A DNA stretch of 64,000 nucleotides from Rhyacophila brunnea. Lineage: Eukaryota > Arthropoda > Insecta > Trichoptera > Rhyacophilidae. The stretch is from NCBI GenBank assembly GCA_022495005.1, contig JAGYXB010000056.1:496001-560000 (forward strand). The letters are read 5' to 3'. The stretch's first letter is position 1. Each line of letters starts with the position of its first letter. This document shows positions 1 to 12,017 of the stretch, piece after piece. A model generated the notes under the pieces. That model made no database searches and was not told where the DNA came from. It was given only the letters and a program-made list of their open reading frames with translations. The position numbers and the translations under genes are program-made.

Positions 1-317
1 AGTAAATATGTGCTTAATAATGTTGGATGGATGGGTAGAGATCTTGAAATATGGCAATGTTATAAAAAATATCCATGATAGTTGTTCGTCACCGTGTGAT
101 GTCACCACGGTTGACACAATGGTGACAGATGGCATTATACATATAAAATAGAGACTAGTTGACAATACAAACACGACTGATTTCAAAGGGATAAATCCGT
201 TAAATGATATAGGGTTCCAAATCTTCAGTCCTCATAAATAGATCGAATGTTGGGTCATCCATCCATCATTAGTAACAAATCTGAAAAGTGACTTCTGTTT
301 TTAGATAAAGAGAATCT

Positions 318-618
318 GAGGACGATCTGGATGAAGATAGAGCGGGGTGCATACGCCATAACCACGAAGTGTAGATACGAGGAATTACGGCGGGTCATAT
401 CATGTCATGGACAACTTGGATAAGGCCGGAAAGTTTTCGACCAAAGCCATCTGATCGGAAGTGTTGGGAGACCCAAATTGCGGTGGTCGAATAGCGGGGA
501 CAAGGTTGCGCGCGTCATCGGCATCCCCGATTGGGTGAGTATGGCGAAAGATAGACCGGAATGTGGACGACGACTTGGGGAGGCTAGAACACACCTTGGG
601 ATTGCAATGGTCTTATAA
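318..618 (+). pseudogene. LINE reverse-transcriptase 3' fragment
   Basis: Dead piece of the extreme C-terminus of a non-LTR retrotransposon polyprotein. Reading 459-618 gives SVGRPKLRW, then GIPDWVSMAKDRPE and RRLGEARTHLG before a TAA stop. This is the usual insect LINE C-terminal pattern of GRPxxRW, then a W...A.DR.xW segment, then EA.xH.GL. The part at about 330-455 is frameshifted relative to it. No reverse-transcriptase core is present, so this is a 5'-truncated copy. The RTE-like assignment is from memory of the family. Confidence 0.7.
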
Positions 619-959
619 TATTATGAATTAATTGGTAGATTACATACATATGGATACAAAAATTTAATAATGTGTACTCACTCCTAATTGTAAAAATACT
701 TCGACTGGCCAGCTCCAGACGATACGGTGATTCCGGTAGTGACGTATTTCAAATGCAAATGAAACTTATAAATGGTCATCAAACTCTTGACTACATAGAA
801 ATGAATCCATATCAAATCATCGCATCGTCTGGGTCTGGAGAAATTGTTAGCGTTGATTCGTCGTGAAGAGGATAGCCGGATCATATGGCTTTCATCGTAT
901 CGTCTCCGCTGGGTGGATCCTGACCGCGACACGGAGACAATTTGCAGATTTGGGTGGAT

Positions 960-1195
960 AGCAACTCACCCTGCATTTTCGGCGGCGACAATTGACATGT
1001 GTGCCGCATCGGGCCTCGCGGCGCCGCCCCGCGCGCGCCCCGCCGCCTCCGTCGCGGTTCCTGCCCCGTCCACACCCTTCAGCAGACTGAGGCTCTCCCC
1101 AAACACTTATACACACTGGCCAAGGAATGCCCCTGGAACACACCACACACTACACTCACTCACTGTATCGTTCTCCACGTTGGAGAATACCCAAT
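960..1195 (-). promoter_or_regulatory. GC-rich island, possible first exon on the minus strand
   Basis: A sharply GC- and CpG-rich block (about 1005-1075) in AT-rich surroundings. On the minus strand it ends in an ATG (974-976), two more codons and a strong splice-donor match GTGAGT (964-969). An inverted pair ttctcca/tggagaa sits at about 1170-1187. The layout fits a promoter with a first exon running leftward. No downstream exon was found, so this is inference only; a GC-rich transposon fragment is the alternative. Confidence 0.25.
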
Positions 1196-1199
1196 AATT

Positions 1200-3331
1200 T
1201 ACGGGCTACTATTATTTTGATTTGACCGTGACAGTGTTAATCTAAAAGATAGAACAAATTTGTGTCAAATTAAGTTTAGAATTGCGTGCGTTTGAATCAG
1301 ATATATTAGTAATATTACAACCAGAACACATAGATTTTCTAAGGTTCGGTTCCAGTGAATAAATAGCATATTATTATGATTCGGTTTCAGTATATTAATG
1401 ATTAACCCGGTATAATTTCAGTATATTAGGCCCGGCTCTACGGTTTCGTTCCGGTTCTTTAAAAACATTTAGGTATATAAGTACATTATTTTGATTTCAA
1501 ACTCAAAAGAATATAAAGATGCAAACTTAGAATTTGTATAAACAGAGCTTTTTTTAGTCTTATACATAACTCTGTGGTAAGTCTTTATTCAACCACGTCG
1601 ATTAGTCAATATGTATAATATAATACAAATATATAATCAATGGTTGTTAACCATACTGGATTTTTATAGTTATAATAATATACCGTGGTAAAAAGAGTAT
1701 ACGAAATGGATAGTGTTAGGAACTTCCAGAAACGCAATATTTTTAATGGTTACCGATTCCATGTTTTGAAGATTCGCGATTAAGGGTAATTAATGGCTAT
1801 AGTTCCATAATATGTACGGTTTCTCGGTTCAGTTTTCAGCATTGGTTTGATGCTGACATTTAAGACAGTTGCAGTTCACTTCGCCCATCGTAATAATACT
1901 TGTTATGAGATACAACAAAACATACGAATGACTGGATTACTTCAAATGTCATCATGACATGAAAGTCACATGTTATTTTGCATGTAATAAATTAATAAAA
2001 CAGTGATTGCTGTGAGTAAATGTGCAATTAATTATTGCTGTCGCGATGTGAAATCATTAATTGACAATTTTATTATTTAACTACCCCCGAAATATTAATG
2101 TCTTAAATTGCGTTTTAACGAGCTAAATAAATTAAACGGCAATCATTCACGCGTAATCAATATGCCTACATCTTATAATAAATACCAAACGATTGAAAAA
2201 GAATTTAAACCCCGCCGATTCGTAACGCCGGGTTACGCCACCACATACAGCGGCACATCGCAATGTATTGCAAATTAAATAACAATACTCGGCAATGACA
2301 AAATGATGTTGGAAAGTTGGAGGCTTTCTCGAGTGTCCGGCATGCGTACTAAGACTGCGTAACAGCTCTCTATCTGAATCCATCTGATTTTCAACAAACC
2401 GACATAACTCTTCTGGAAATATTGTCAATCGACTTATCAAAATGCTTATAATTAACATTTCTAACTTTTAAATATACCTACATAAAGCTGTTGAACACGT
2501 GTTTATTGGATATATTTTCACCCGTCGCCATAAAAATAATGCGATATAAAATTAAAGAAATTACAACAAGTACTATAATACTATGTGTGCAAGTGAATGT
2601 AGATGTGGTTTAACCATTGTGGAAATTTTATTTGTGACTACGATTTTAGGTTGGATGGTCATGATCTAGACTCAAACACACATTTTATATATAGTCGCGG
2701 ACTTCTAACGAAGACCACAAAACGCAAAAATAAGAGCGTGGGTTATTTATCAACAAGGTGGGTTGTAAGAAAGTGCTCTCGGGCGTGGAAAAGTATGCGA
2801 TAAAATTAAACTTTAAATTAAAATTAATTAAATTAAAATTAAAAATTGAACATGTAATTTTCAATAGTTTGTCTGTATTAGGTATAATATGCATTAAAGT
2901 TTGTCACGTAAACGAAACGCGCATTCGATATTGGTAATATTTGAGGACACTGGACTATTTTTTCCATTTTATGACCTTGCCGTCAATGAGTAATAAACCA
3001 AACCTGGATTCAAAGCCTTAGTAAGATTAGCAAATCTATCTTATTATTACGTTTATGTCAACTTCAGTATGTACATTAGTACATATTATCAGGACCAGAT
3101 GATACAAAAATGAAATCTGCCCATCCAGCATTTATCCATACACGAACGATCATAAACAATTGAAACAATTAAACGTAGGGTTTAATTCCTACAATGATTT
3201 GTTAAATCTACAAAATTTAGAGGTTTGTAAATAAACGTTGACCAGGCCGAGACGAGTGATGACGATATACATGCATGATACTAGTACCCAACATACCAAG
3301 CCCTTGAATTAAAACACGGCTTAGCGCTTAG
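1200..3331. other. No recognised feature
   Basis: AT-rich sequence. Open frames are short (103 codons or fewer) and match nothing I recognise. There is no clear inverted repeat, tRNA or coding domain. Confidence 0.5.
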
Positions 3332-3608
3332 GGGTCGTTCATATAATATATCACATGACGTCACGCCCTAAGATGGCATGTTCTATGTAATAATATGATA
3401 ATATAACGTCACGAAATAAACAAAATATAAACTATGTATTTAAAAAAAAAAACATTCCATGAGATGAGAACATTATCTATACCGAAATCAATATTATTTA
3501 ACGAATATGTGGGACAGAAAATACATAATTTAGACAGGGGGATCATGTGACGTTCTGGGGGAGGTCGAAACACATCGAAAATCGTTTTACGTCGTTTGTG
3601 AACGACCC
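3332..3608. mobile_element. Short inverted-repeat element, Harbinger-like MITE candidate
   Basis: About 277 bp bounded by GGGTCGTTCA on the left and TGAACGACCC on the right (reading GTGAACGACCC at the end). A TTA trinucleotide flanks each side within one base, as PIF/Harbinger elements duplicate TTA. A perfect TGACGTCA palindrome lies at 3356-3363, just inside the left end. A poly-A tract occurs near the middle. No coding capacity. The ends are convincing; the superfamily is inferred from GG-starting TIRs and the TTA. Confidence 0.5.
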
Positions 3609-5910
3609 ATTAGTTGAAATTCGCGAAAAAAAAATGAGAATAGATTGCAGAGCATACGCAATAATTCCATCTCGCCGAGCAATCATAGAAAACCACATAG
3701 TAATAATAACAATAACGTCAGTTGAATTCGCAACCGCGCCGAGATTGATGATAATTAAACAATAATATTTTTCAATTCATATCCGCGATGAATATAATAA
3801 AATAAAATACACCGTCATCCATACATACAGTGTGAACGGGCGTGTCCGAGCATAGATCCGCAGCAACGTTGCCAACTTGGCGTTTATCCTGACAGATTTA
3901 TAACAATTTTGAATAAGCATCTAGCTTGCAAAATATGCATCTGGCATATGACATTAATTTAGACGTTTTTCGACACCGCAAATATTTTTTAAATTTAAAT
4001 TTTAAATTAAAAATATATTTCTATTAGTTATAATATTATATTTTCTCACAAGTATTTTCTAAATTATGGTTAAGTATACCTACAATATTTGCTTTAATAA
4101 AGTTAATAATAAAATAAATAATGTAACAAACGATTATTTTAAACCATATTTCGCGCATTTTTATTTGAATAGATTATTAAATCTGTTAGTTACGAAACAT
4201 AAACCCTTCCCCAATATTTATTTGGTCGCGTGGTAACAATGTCCAGAATGAAAACTTTTTATTGTTTTGCAAACTAGTGTACATATTTCCATACCATATC
4301 TGGCATATCTTTGTGAATGACAGTTGGCAACACTGATCGACCGCAAATCAAACATTACGTGAGAAATACGAACATCGAATAACATCGAATCGGCACGGTG
4401 CAAAAGCCTGCTAATGCAATCAATCGGCAATCGCTCACGCCGCGAGGAGCAAATTTCATGCGAACTACATACAGCTTACTTAGCTTGTAAATATTGCAAT
4501 AACGCATCAATCGAGAACATGCTCTTACTTTCTGAAGAAAATAAAGCGCATAAACGAAACTCTCGCAGATCTAGTTTCTCGTCTAAACAAGACGTCTAAC
4601 ACAGTCTTGACATGGAATAAAAATACGATTCATCTCGGGTGATATCACACCACCAAGTTACATGCAAATAAGTTAAATGAATTCATTGTCCACCATATAC
4701 GCTGTACACTTGGTAAACATCTTTCGCTAGTATTAACTCACCTTGCTTACTTAGCATGCAGGATAACTGAAGACTGTAGCGGAAGGGTAGATAGAACGTT
4801 GGCTATCTAATATGATGTAGTAAAACAGCATTTTTACTAACATGGGATACGAGAAGTAAGTCTTTTCGTGAATGTAAGGTTACTCCAAAGAGGTATTTTA
4901 TCAACAGACGTTTTAAGAGGTATCGAAACTCAAAAGCACTGAATCATATATATACACATTAAAAAGAATAAGACGCTAACATGATAACTATTGTCTTCTA
5001 AATACAATACTAATTCTAATATGGCAATAACTATAGAGCCTCGATTATAGGACTAACTGAAAGTTAAGATAATTCGGATAATCGAAAGAATACTAAAAGA
5101 TCGGCGAATTGCGGATATCTATGAGAATGTCCACGAATTAAAAGGTGTCCTGGCGGAGACGGAAGAGCTAGGCAAAATTATAAAGTTATTTAACAGAATA
5201 GGAGTGAGGACCTGATCGACGGATCCCCTTCTAGAAGAGATGAGGCGATACGACAGCGAGTCGCAGTCAAAGCCTCAGTAAAATCACAAAAAAAAAGAAT
5301 TATTCATTTTTTTTGTTCACTAATTATAGGTACCTATATGAAACTGGCGATTAAAAAAAAACCCTGATAATTGAGGTGCGAATAACTTGAGGTTCTACTA
5401 ATATGTTTTGCTATTATTATTATAAAAAGTTAAATTATTTGTAACTGTTCGTTATTCTTTCAAAATATCGAGGTTTTGGTGTTTTTCCACAAGGCCTATC
5501 AAACAAAATATTAAAAAAGGCCGCTCAATTTCTATTGAATGAAAACCGATTAAAGAAAGCATCATGACGTATCAGCATATAGCGATTATTGTATTTGTCA
5601 ACACCTTTCTTTGAGATAACAATTATTAATGTTCACGCTCTATCCTATGAAATAATAATGTGGCCGTACTTTTTCAATCGCACTACGCAGTCTGTATGCA
5701 AAAATGTGTTACCGGAGAAACGATCGTATGGTGGCCTTAATACAAATGCTGAATCATGTAATTGTGTTAAAAGATTCATATTCCTTGTTAGAAAATAATG
5801 CCTTACCTGCTTTACGCAAAATACATTCGAGTCGAATCGGCGCAATTATATAAATATCCTACCAACACTAACATAACAATATTACTAATTACGTATTTCA
5901 GTTTCAGGGA
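3609..5910. other. No recognised feature
   Basis: AT-rich, with only short chance frames. A stretch at 5105-5270 has somewhat higher GC and an open frame of about 35 codons but no domain I know. Confidence 0.45.
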
Positions 5911-6203
5911 AAATCAAATGAAATTGTTGTTTTTATTTAATAAAACGCATTTTTTTTGTGGTACTTATTCCACTTTTAATCAATAGATTAGGACCGGGTT
6001 TGTCCGCCTCAGAGACATTTCAACTCAAATTGAAATTCAAGTTGAAAATGTCCCTCTGAGACGGACGAAACCGGTCCTAATCTATTGATTAAAAGTGGAA
6101 AAAGTACTGCAAAAAAATGCGTTTTATTAAATAAAAACAACAATACAATGCAGTTCCACCATGAATTGACAGTTAACAAAATAAAAGAAATCAAATGAAA
6201 TTG
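5911..6203. mobile_element. 222-bp palindromic MITE between 16-bp direct repeats
   Basis: The two arms of 5923-6144 are near-perfect reverse complements (attgttgtttttatttaat left; the same inverted right), meeting near 6033 without a real loop. The sequence aaatcaaatgaaattg occurs at 5911-5926 and again at 6188-6203, flanking the palindrome directly. A sequence like the inner arm, gaccggtttcgtcc, recurs at 26281 and more loosely at 29768. The frames at 5798-5986 and 6009-6215 are frames inside the arms, not genes. Confidence 0.6.
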
Positions 6204-6204
6204 C

Positions 6205-9200
6205 ACGACGTCCATAATACTTAGTCCAGTTTAACCAAATTAAACAATGTTTTGTAAACTTTTACCGCTACACAAATGCACGTGCGTTTGTTTGAAATTT
6301 AATGCCATTTTCAAGACATGACCTCGAAATTTCGAGAAAAGATGGAGAAAGAACGCATGAAGATGACTAATAATCTATTGCGATACCAAATAACCGTGAA
6401 AGTCTGAAATGTTATTAGTTTTTATATAATATGATGTTTACGGATAGACGTATCTTGACCTGGACTGGGCTTAAAAGATCCGGAGCCCCTCATGAGAATT
6501 CTGACTTTTATTACTCCGAGTTGTATTAGTAAATAGCCCCTTATTTTATGTATCGGTCAATGTGATTATTACACGATTCTGATGACTATTGCAGTATAAT
6601 CATTAATTTACGTCAGTTGGTATAAAACTGTTTATGTTAATAAACGAACAGAAAAAGACCGATAGGGTATGTCAATAGAAGATGAAGAATGGGTACACTA
6701 TATACACACTAAATCCTTAATTGCAAGTGTACGACAAATTAAATAGAAAACGAAAACCTTTTTCGAGAACACTAAGGATTTTTATAGTAGGTTTAGTAAT
6801 TACTAAATGTATGTGAATGGTAATGTCAAGAACGTTTCACATAAATACCTAGATACCTATATATATATTTTTTTTAAATGCTAAGAATTGCGGAGTACCT
6901 ATTGTAATGGTGTCATAAAGATGGCATGGCTGGTAAAACTGATATCGAATGGGAAAATTAATATGATTCTAATATGCCAATTAAAGTCGAGAACGCCTTT
7001 CTGGGATAGCAGGATAGCAACTGATGCAGCAAAATGGTGAGCCTGGAGTACTCCAGGGCCGTGAATGGCGTACACCTGATTAAGTGGTTATAACTCCAAT
7101 GGTAGACCGCATATACGCCCAACTCCTCCGCAAATATATTGTAGGCCTGAACTGTATACACCACGAAAATATTAGAATAAATAATATGCGGGAAGTAAAT
7201 CCTTTCCTGTGTGTGATGGACGTACAAACCACGGGGTATTTTGTTAAGACCTGTTTCGAATATTCACCAAACCAAATTACCTCTTTAGTGATAACTATGA
7301 TTTTATGCTGCGAATGGGTTATGTTTCTGTGGATATTTCAATGCTGTCGTCTACACCCTTCAATTATCAGGACACGGAGATTATAGAGCCCGTATGATGA
7401 TAAATAAAATCTTTACGAGACACCTCCGCCTCCACAGGTGTGTAAGTAAAATCAGTTAGGGAAAGTTTCTCGTTGTAATGTACCGTGGATGGTGCGTTTA
7501 ACGGCAATTCGCAAATCGCTCGAAAGCAAAACCGCTATTAATAAAGAAATATGGGTAACACTCATAATGTGGGGAATTAACAGCATCTCTCTTTGCGCCC
7601 GTACACAACCGATGGTAAGTGAACATACAAAGAGAATTGCACGAATGTAAATGAAACATAATATGGTAAGGTTACCTAAAGATCAATAACAATTATTATG
7701 CTATTAGATTAGTAGAGTATTGTATAGTGAAACTGGCTACCATGAAAATGGAAATGAATACTTAGTCACTTATAATTAAAAAAGCACGCTAAAATCCTAG
7801 GTGTCGTATTAAGACGTATTGATAATCACCGATAGTGGTTCGCTTTACCACGATTGGAATCATTTGAAATCAGGCAAGAACCACAATATTTTGCGTCGTT
7901 ATCGCGTAAAGGTCGTAAGGCAAAGTTTAAAGATCAACGCTATGCCTTCGTCCAGTATTGGATAAACCACTGGCATAACTTGTAAGTAATGTGTAATTTA
8001 CAATCGAAATTTAAATTTATGGTGAATCGAAGATACGTACCTATTTCATAAAAAGGATCTTTGACTACTAAAACGACCAGGGAATACAAAAATAACAAAT
8101 TTCAATCAGTGAACCAGGCTGTTCGGAATTATTGCTGGGAGAGGGGGGGGCTGTAGATGCATCATCCCCGTCGCAGTTTGACTACATGACTCACAAAAGC
8201 ACGAACAAGGAATAAAACCAAAAAAAATATTCATGAAATTATAAAAGGTTCTATTATAAAATGGCGTGTCTTTACTGCTGATCAATTTGTTGAGATTTGC
8301 CCACACATTGCGCTGCTGAAAATTCAAGACATTGGCGAACGATGACGCGAAAAATCGACGGTCGCAGATTTCGTCACACGTCGCCGAGAGAAAGTCAGGC
8401 AGGCGGGTACGTCACGGAGGCATTCGAGGCGTGTGTCGAAAATATTGCGACCGCCATCGCTGACTGCCCAAACAGCATAATTTTATTATTACTGGAGTCG
8501 GCGATAATACACATTGAGTGAAAATTGCACAACATGTGCCGGCAGCCCGACTCGGCTCGGATCACAATGTATGACGAGAACTAGGTTTGCGCAGCATTTA
8601 AATAATATTATAATGTTGCCACATTAAAACGTCAGGAAATAAATACTTCATTCAAAAATTAATCTAATACGTTTTCAATACCAATACAACGTGCTTTTGA
8701 TAATCCGACAGTGCATTGTGTTATTGCTCGTAGTGGAGTGCATATAACACGTGCATCTAATCCGCAGTTGAATCAAAAATGTACATTTGTTGTTCCAATG
8801 GTTGAAGGAATGACTAACATTTATCGAAAATCGAGGTGAAACAACCTCCACCCATTGTTAGTCCATAGGCTTCAGATTTGGAGAGGAAATTGTAATTAAC
8901 CTCTTCACCTACCACGACAAAAAAAAACGATTAGATAGGTAAGTACCTACCTATAACCAGAAATGATTTTAAATTGAACAAACTTTAAAAAAAAACATCA
9001 ACGTTAATTTTATTTTATTTTTATTTTTTTATTTTTTATTTTATTTTATTTTAACTATGAATGTATCTCTTCAAAACCTCTGAAAGAACATATTAGGTAT
9101 ACAATTTATTCAATGATAAAAATAATCATTAAAAGTATTAAAAAAAAACCTTCAATGAACTCTTATTAATGACAAGTAATAATTTATACATGTTTTTAAA

Positions 9201-9218
9201 TATTATGTTCATTTTAAC
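6205..9218. other. No recognised gene; one GC-richer patch and low-complexity tract
   Basis: Mostly AT-rich sequence. A GC-richer patch at 8310-8470 holds a 74-codon open frame of unknown meaning. 9003-9056 is a simple T/A-rich tract built of attttatttt units. Segments near 4830 and 7190 look weakly alike (gaagtaa..tcctttc and ggtattttgttaa), which may be an old duplicate. Confidence 0.4.
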
Positions 9219-9380
9219 GATGACCGAGCGGTAGCGTGTCGGTTTATATCCTGGGTCCCGGTTCGAATCCCGGATTTGCCAATATTCACATGTTGTTTTC
9301 AATGTGTATGAACCTAATCGGTTGACCAAGTGGCCAACAACCCATTTCTCGTAAAAACAAAAATCTGTTAATACAACCTC
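9219..9380 (+). mobile_element. tRNA-derived SINE
   Basis: The first 63 bp resemble a tRNA: box A tgaccgagcggtagcg at 9221-9236 and a perfect box B ggttcgaatcc at 9260-9270, the internal RNA polymerase III promoter. An unrelated body follows with no CCA-ready acceptor stem. A close relative in reverse orientation lies at 35806-35874. That repetition and the missing acceptor pairing argue for a SINE rather than a working tRNA gene. The 3' end is not sharply defined. Confidence 0.65.
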
Positions 9381-9391
9381 CACTCTGTGGT

Positions 9392-9514
9392 TAAGCGGTG
9401 TCCAGACTGGCAACCTCGTTAAATTTCGATTAAAATAATTTATGGACATTATTATAATTATCGTGAAATTTAATGAGGTTGCCAGCAACTTGTTGCCAAT
9501 GTGGACACGGCATA
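9392..9514. mobile_element. 120-bp palindromic MITE, copy 1
   Basis: Inverted arms: gtgtccagactggcaacctc on the left, and gaggttgccag followed by gttgccaatgtggacac on the right. It is flanked by TA on both sides (ttaag...cataat), consistent with a TA target as in Tc1/mariner MITEs. A better-preserved copy lies at 11163-11282. The right arm carries an extra segment, cagcaacttgtt, in both copies, which shows they descend from one master. Confidence 0.6.
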
Positions 9515-10118
9515 ATGAACCTCATAAGAACGAAAATGGCGATGTAGTGTAATTAATAGTGTAAGATACTTACTTACGTATTTATTTATTAAAGATTTAA
9601 AAAATTTAAATGTAAATTTTCGATAAAATGCGTGTTTCGTAAATTCTGCGACTAAATGTCCTTATAAGCGTCACACTCCCCCTTAGCGAGATGTATAAGT
9701 ATCCAACGCTTATTTTAATTTAAGTAGGTAATTATTTGCCACGCCGGGGCGTATGTCACATCACTCGACATTAGAATGTGGAGACGAAGATAATCAAATC
9801 AAATGGTTGACAATGAATGCGATATGAAAGTATCGATCATGTTTTTTTCTAAATGCAGAATAATTATGATTGCAGAAAAACAAGAGGCGGGGATTTTGCA
9901 TTGTTTCTCGCGCGAACTATAATAATGTCACGCACGTTGCCAATGATAATATTATATAGGTACCTACCTACCTTACCTATGCAGGTGTAGGGTGTAGGCA
10001 TCTACTTATAGTAGATATTGGAAAAAAATGAAGCGGTACTAGTAAAAAAATTACCAATGTTTGCTAAATCATCGTCATCATATTTGAAGATAGAATTTGA
10101 ATTTAAATTAATTAACCT

Positions 10119-10170
10119 GATTTAGTTTTGTACTTTTCCATTTCAATTGTTATTTACGACCCGGGTTTCG
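10119..10170 (+). repeat. Dispersed short repeat ending in acccgggtttcg, copy 1
   Basis: The pattern gtttTGTACTnTTCCATTT..GTT.TTT.CGACCCGGG occurs here, at 22092-22141 and at 50715-50773, always on the plus strand. Conservation of about 50 bp in unrelated flanks suggests the 3' end of a SINE or LINE family I cannot name. Confidence 0.45.
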
Positions 10171-10602
10171 TCTTCGTGCACTATTCAAACTAACCAATAC
10201 TTGAAACTCTACAACTGACGCAGGAACGGTTACTGTGTACCTATATACCAAATTAATAATTACATCAAAAGAACGTGTTAATTTTCTATCTATTTTATTT
10301 ATCTAAATAAATTTTAATCCAATAATACCTATTTAGAAAATTAATACTTGACGCAAAAAAACTTTTCAAATGGAAAATGATATTAACTATACGTATAGGT
10401 AGTTAGTTAGCAGTCGGGTCGAAGGTCGGAAAGGACAATAAAGAATTCTCTTGAATTGACCCCTGCACACAACTGAATGCTAAGAGTGATGAAGCTAAGA
10501 CGTAGAGAAGGCTGATCGACTACCAAATCATCCAGATCACAACCCCCAAGACACACTCCACAGCAGTGACGACTACTCGTTATCTACAAAATATCTAAAA
10601 TG

Positions 10603-11090
10603 ATGTCTAATAGTAGTCATACATAATTTGGGATATTTTATAGATAGAATAATATTTTTTTATTTATTATAGCTTGGTTTAGGCAGAGCTCAATAAATTA
10701 AAAAAAAATAACCAGCGACATGTGTATTATGTATTTCTAATTCAACGAAAACAAATAAGTATGAATGAAAAAGTATGCACAATTTTGTCGGATCGCCCAA
10801 AATATACCAAAATTATTAAGGTTTGGTTGATAGGCAGGGTTTAATTGATTTTTAAAAACTAACCAACACCATCTGTAAATCGTAGTCTTAGTTCAATACA
10901 AACAAATACGTTATACCAAAATTATTAAGGTTTGGTTGATAGGCAGGGTTTAATTGATTTTTAAAAACTAACCAACACCATCTGTAAATCGTAGTCTTAG
11001 TTCAATACAAACAAATACGTATGACTAACAAAGTTTAATGTGCAGTATTTATGTCGGATCTTAACAGCCTACCTCCACCCTTCGCCACAG
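10603..11090 (-). mobile_element. hAT MITE (CAGTGGCGAAGG family), truncated copy
   Basis: The right terminus reads cctccacccttcgccac, the inverse of the TIR of the complete copies at 11418-12000 and 49153-49697. Internal sequence matches the 11418 copy in reverse orientation. The left terminus is missing. The right arm has undergone a 109-bp tandem duplication (10803-10911 and 10912-11020). The neighbouring copy at 11418 faces it in the opposite orientation. Confidence 0.7.
10803..11020. repeat. 109-bp tandem duplication inside a MITE arm
   Basis: Two head-to-tail units beginning tataccaaaattattaagg at 10803 and 10912. They appear identical over the whole unit, including the diagnostic tctgtaaatcgtagtctt. 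Identity implies a recent event. Other copies of the element have a single unit. Confidence 0.85.
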
Positions 11091-11162
11091 TGTACCTACC
11101 CAGTAACCCAGTTTCCATCTCTTTTGCATTTAACTTAGTATTGACAAACAGCTTTTGTTTTC

Positions 11163-11282
11163 TAATGCCGTGTCCACACTGGCAACCTCATTAAATTTCA
11201 CAAATTTGTTTGACCAAAAATTATTTTAATGAAAATTTAATGAGGTTGCAGCAACTTGTTGCCAGTGTGGACACGGCATTAT
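11163..11282. mobile_element. 120-bp palindromic MITE, copy 2
   Basis: Clean inverted ends taatgccgtgtccacactgg and ccagtgtggacacggcatta, with aatttaatgaggttgc against gcaacctcattaaattt inside. TA flanks both ends. Same family as 9392-9514, with the same extra segment in the right arm. No coding capacity. A mariner-like origin is inferred from the TA flanks alone. Confidence 0.7.
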
Positions 11283-11417
11283 AACAAATAAGTATGTACT
11301 TATATAATTTTCGATAACCTTCGGAACCTACTACTTACTATTACGTACAAAACGGACAGACATCGCATAATTTCGGTTCCGCGCAGCAAGCAAAGTGAGG
11401 AATAGGTGTATGAAATG

Positions 11418-12000
11418 CAGTGGCGAAGGGTGGAGGTAGGCTGTTAAGATTCGCTATAAATAGTGCTCACTAAACTTTTTTAGTCATATGTATTCGTTTT
11501 TATTGAACTAAGACTACAATTTACAGATGGTGTTAGTTAGTTTTTAAAAATCAACCAAACCCTGCCTAAACGAAACCATAATAGTTTTAGTCTAATTTGG
11601 GCAATACGACAAAATTGTGCACACTTTTTCATTCATAGTTATTTGTTTTTGTTGGATTAAAAATACATATTGCACATATTCTTGGTTATTTTTTTTAAAT
11701 TCATTAAGCCCTGCCTACGCCAAACTATAATATATATAAAATATTATTCTATTATAAAATATTCAAAGTTATGTATGATTTAATTGCATAATTTTAGATA
11801 TTTTATAGATATACATGCATTTTTTGACTATTATCTATTATGGCTTGGTTTCTCAGGGTTTAATTGAATTTTAAAAACTAACCAACATTATCTGTAAATT
11901 GTAGTCTTATTTCAACGAAAACAAATATCTATGTCTGAAAAAGTTTAATGTGCACTGTTTATGGCGGATCTTAACAGCCTACCTCCACCCTTCGCCACTG
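11418..12000 (+). mobile_element. Complete hAT MITE, CAGTGGCGAAGG family
   Basis: Starts CAGTGGCGAAGGGTGGAGG and ends CCTCCACCCTTCGCCACTG. It is flanked by an exact 8-bp target duplication atgaaatg at 11410-11417 and 12001-12008, the hAT hallmark together with the CAGTG terminus. The arms continue as long imperfect inverted repeats (aagactacaatttacagatg left against catctgtaaattgtagtctt-like right). 583 bp, no transposase, so it would need one supplied in trans. Confidence 0.9.
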
Positions 12001-12017
12001 ATGAAATGTAAGTCGGT

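Noticed and set aside
4830..4910. Repeat shared with 7190-7250
   Set aside because: Similarity is weak and broken; could be chance in AT-rich DNA.
9219..9281. Functional tRNA gene
   Set aside because: No paired acceptor stem, and a close relative at 35806 indicates a SINE.
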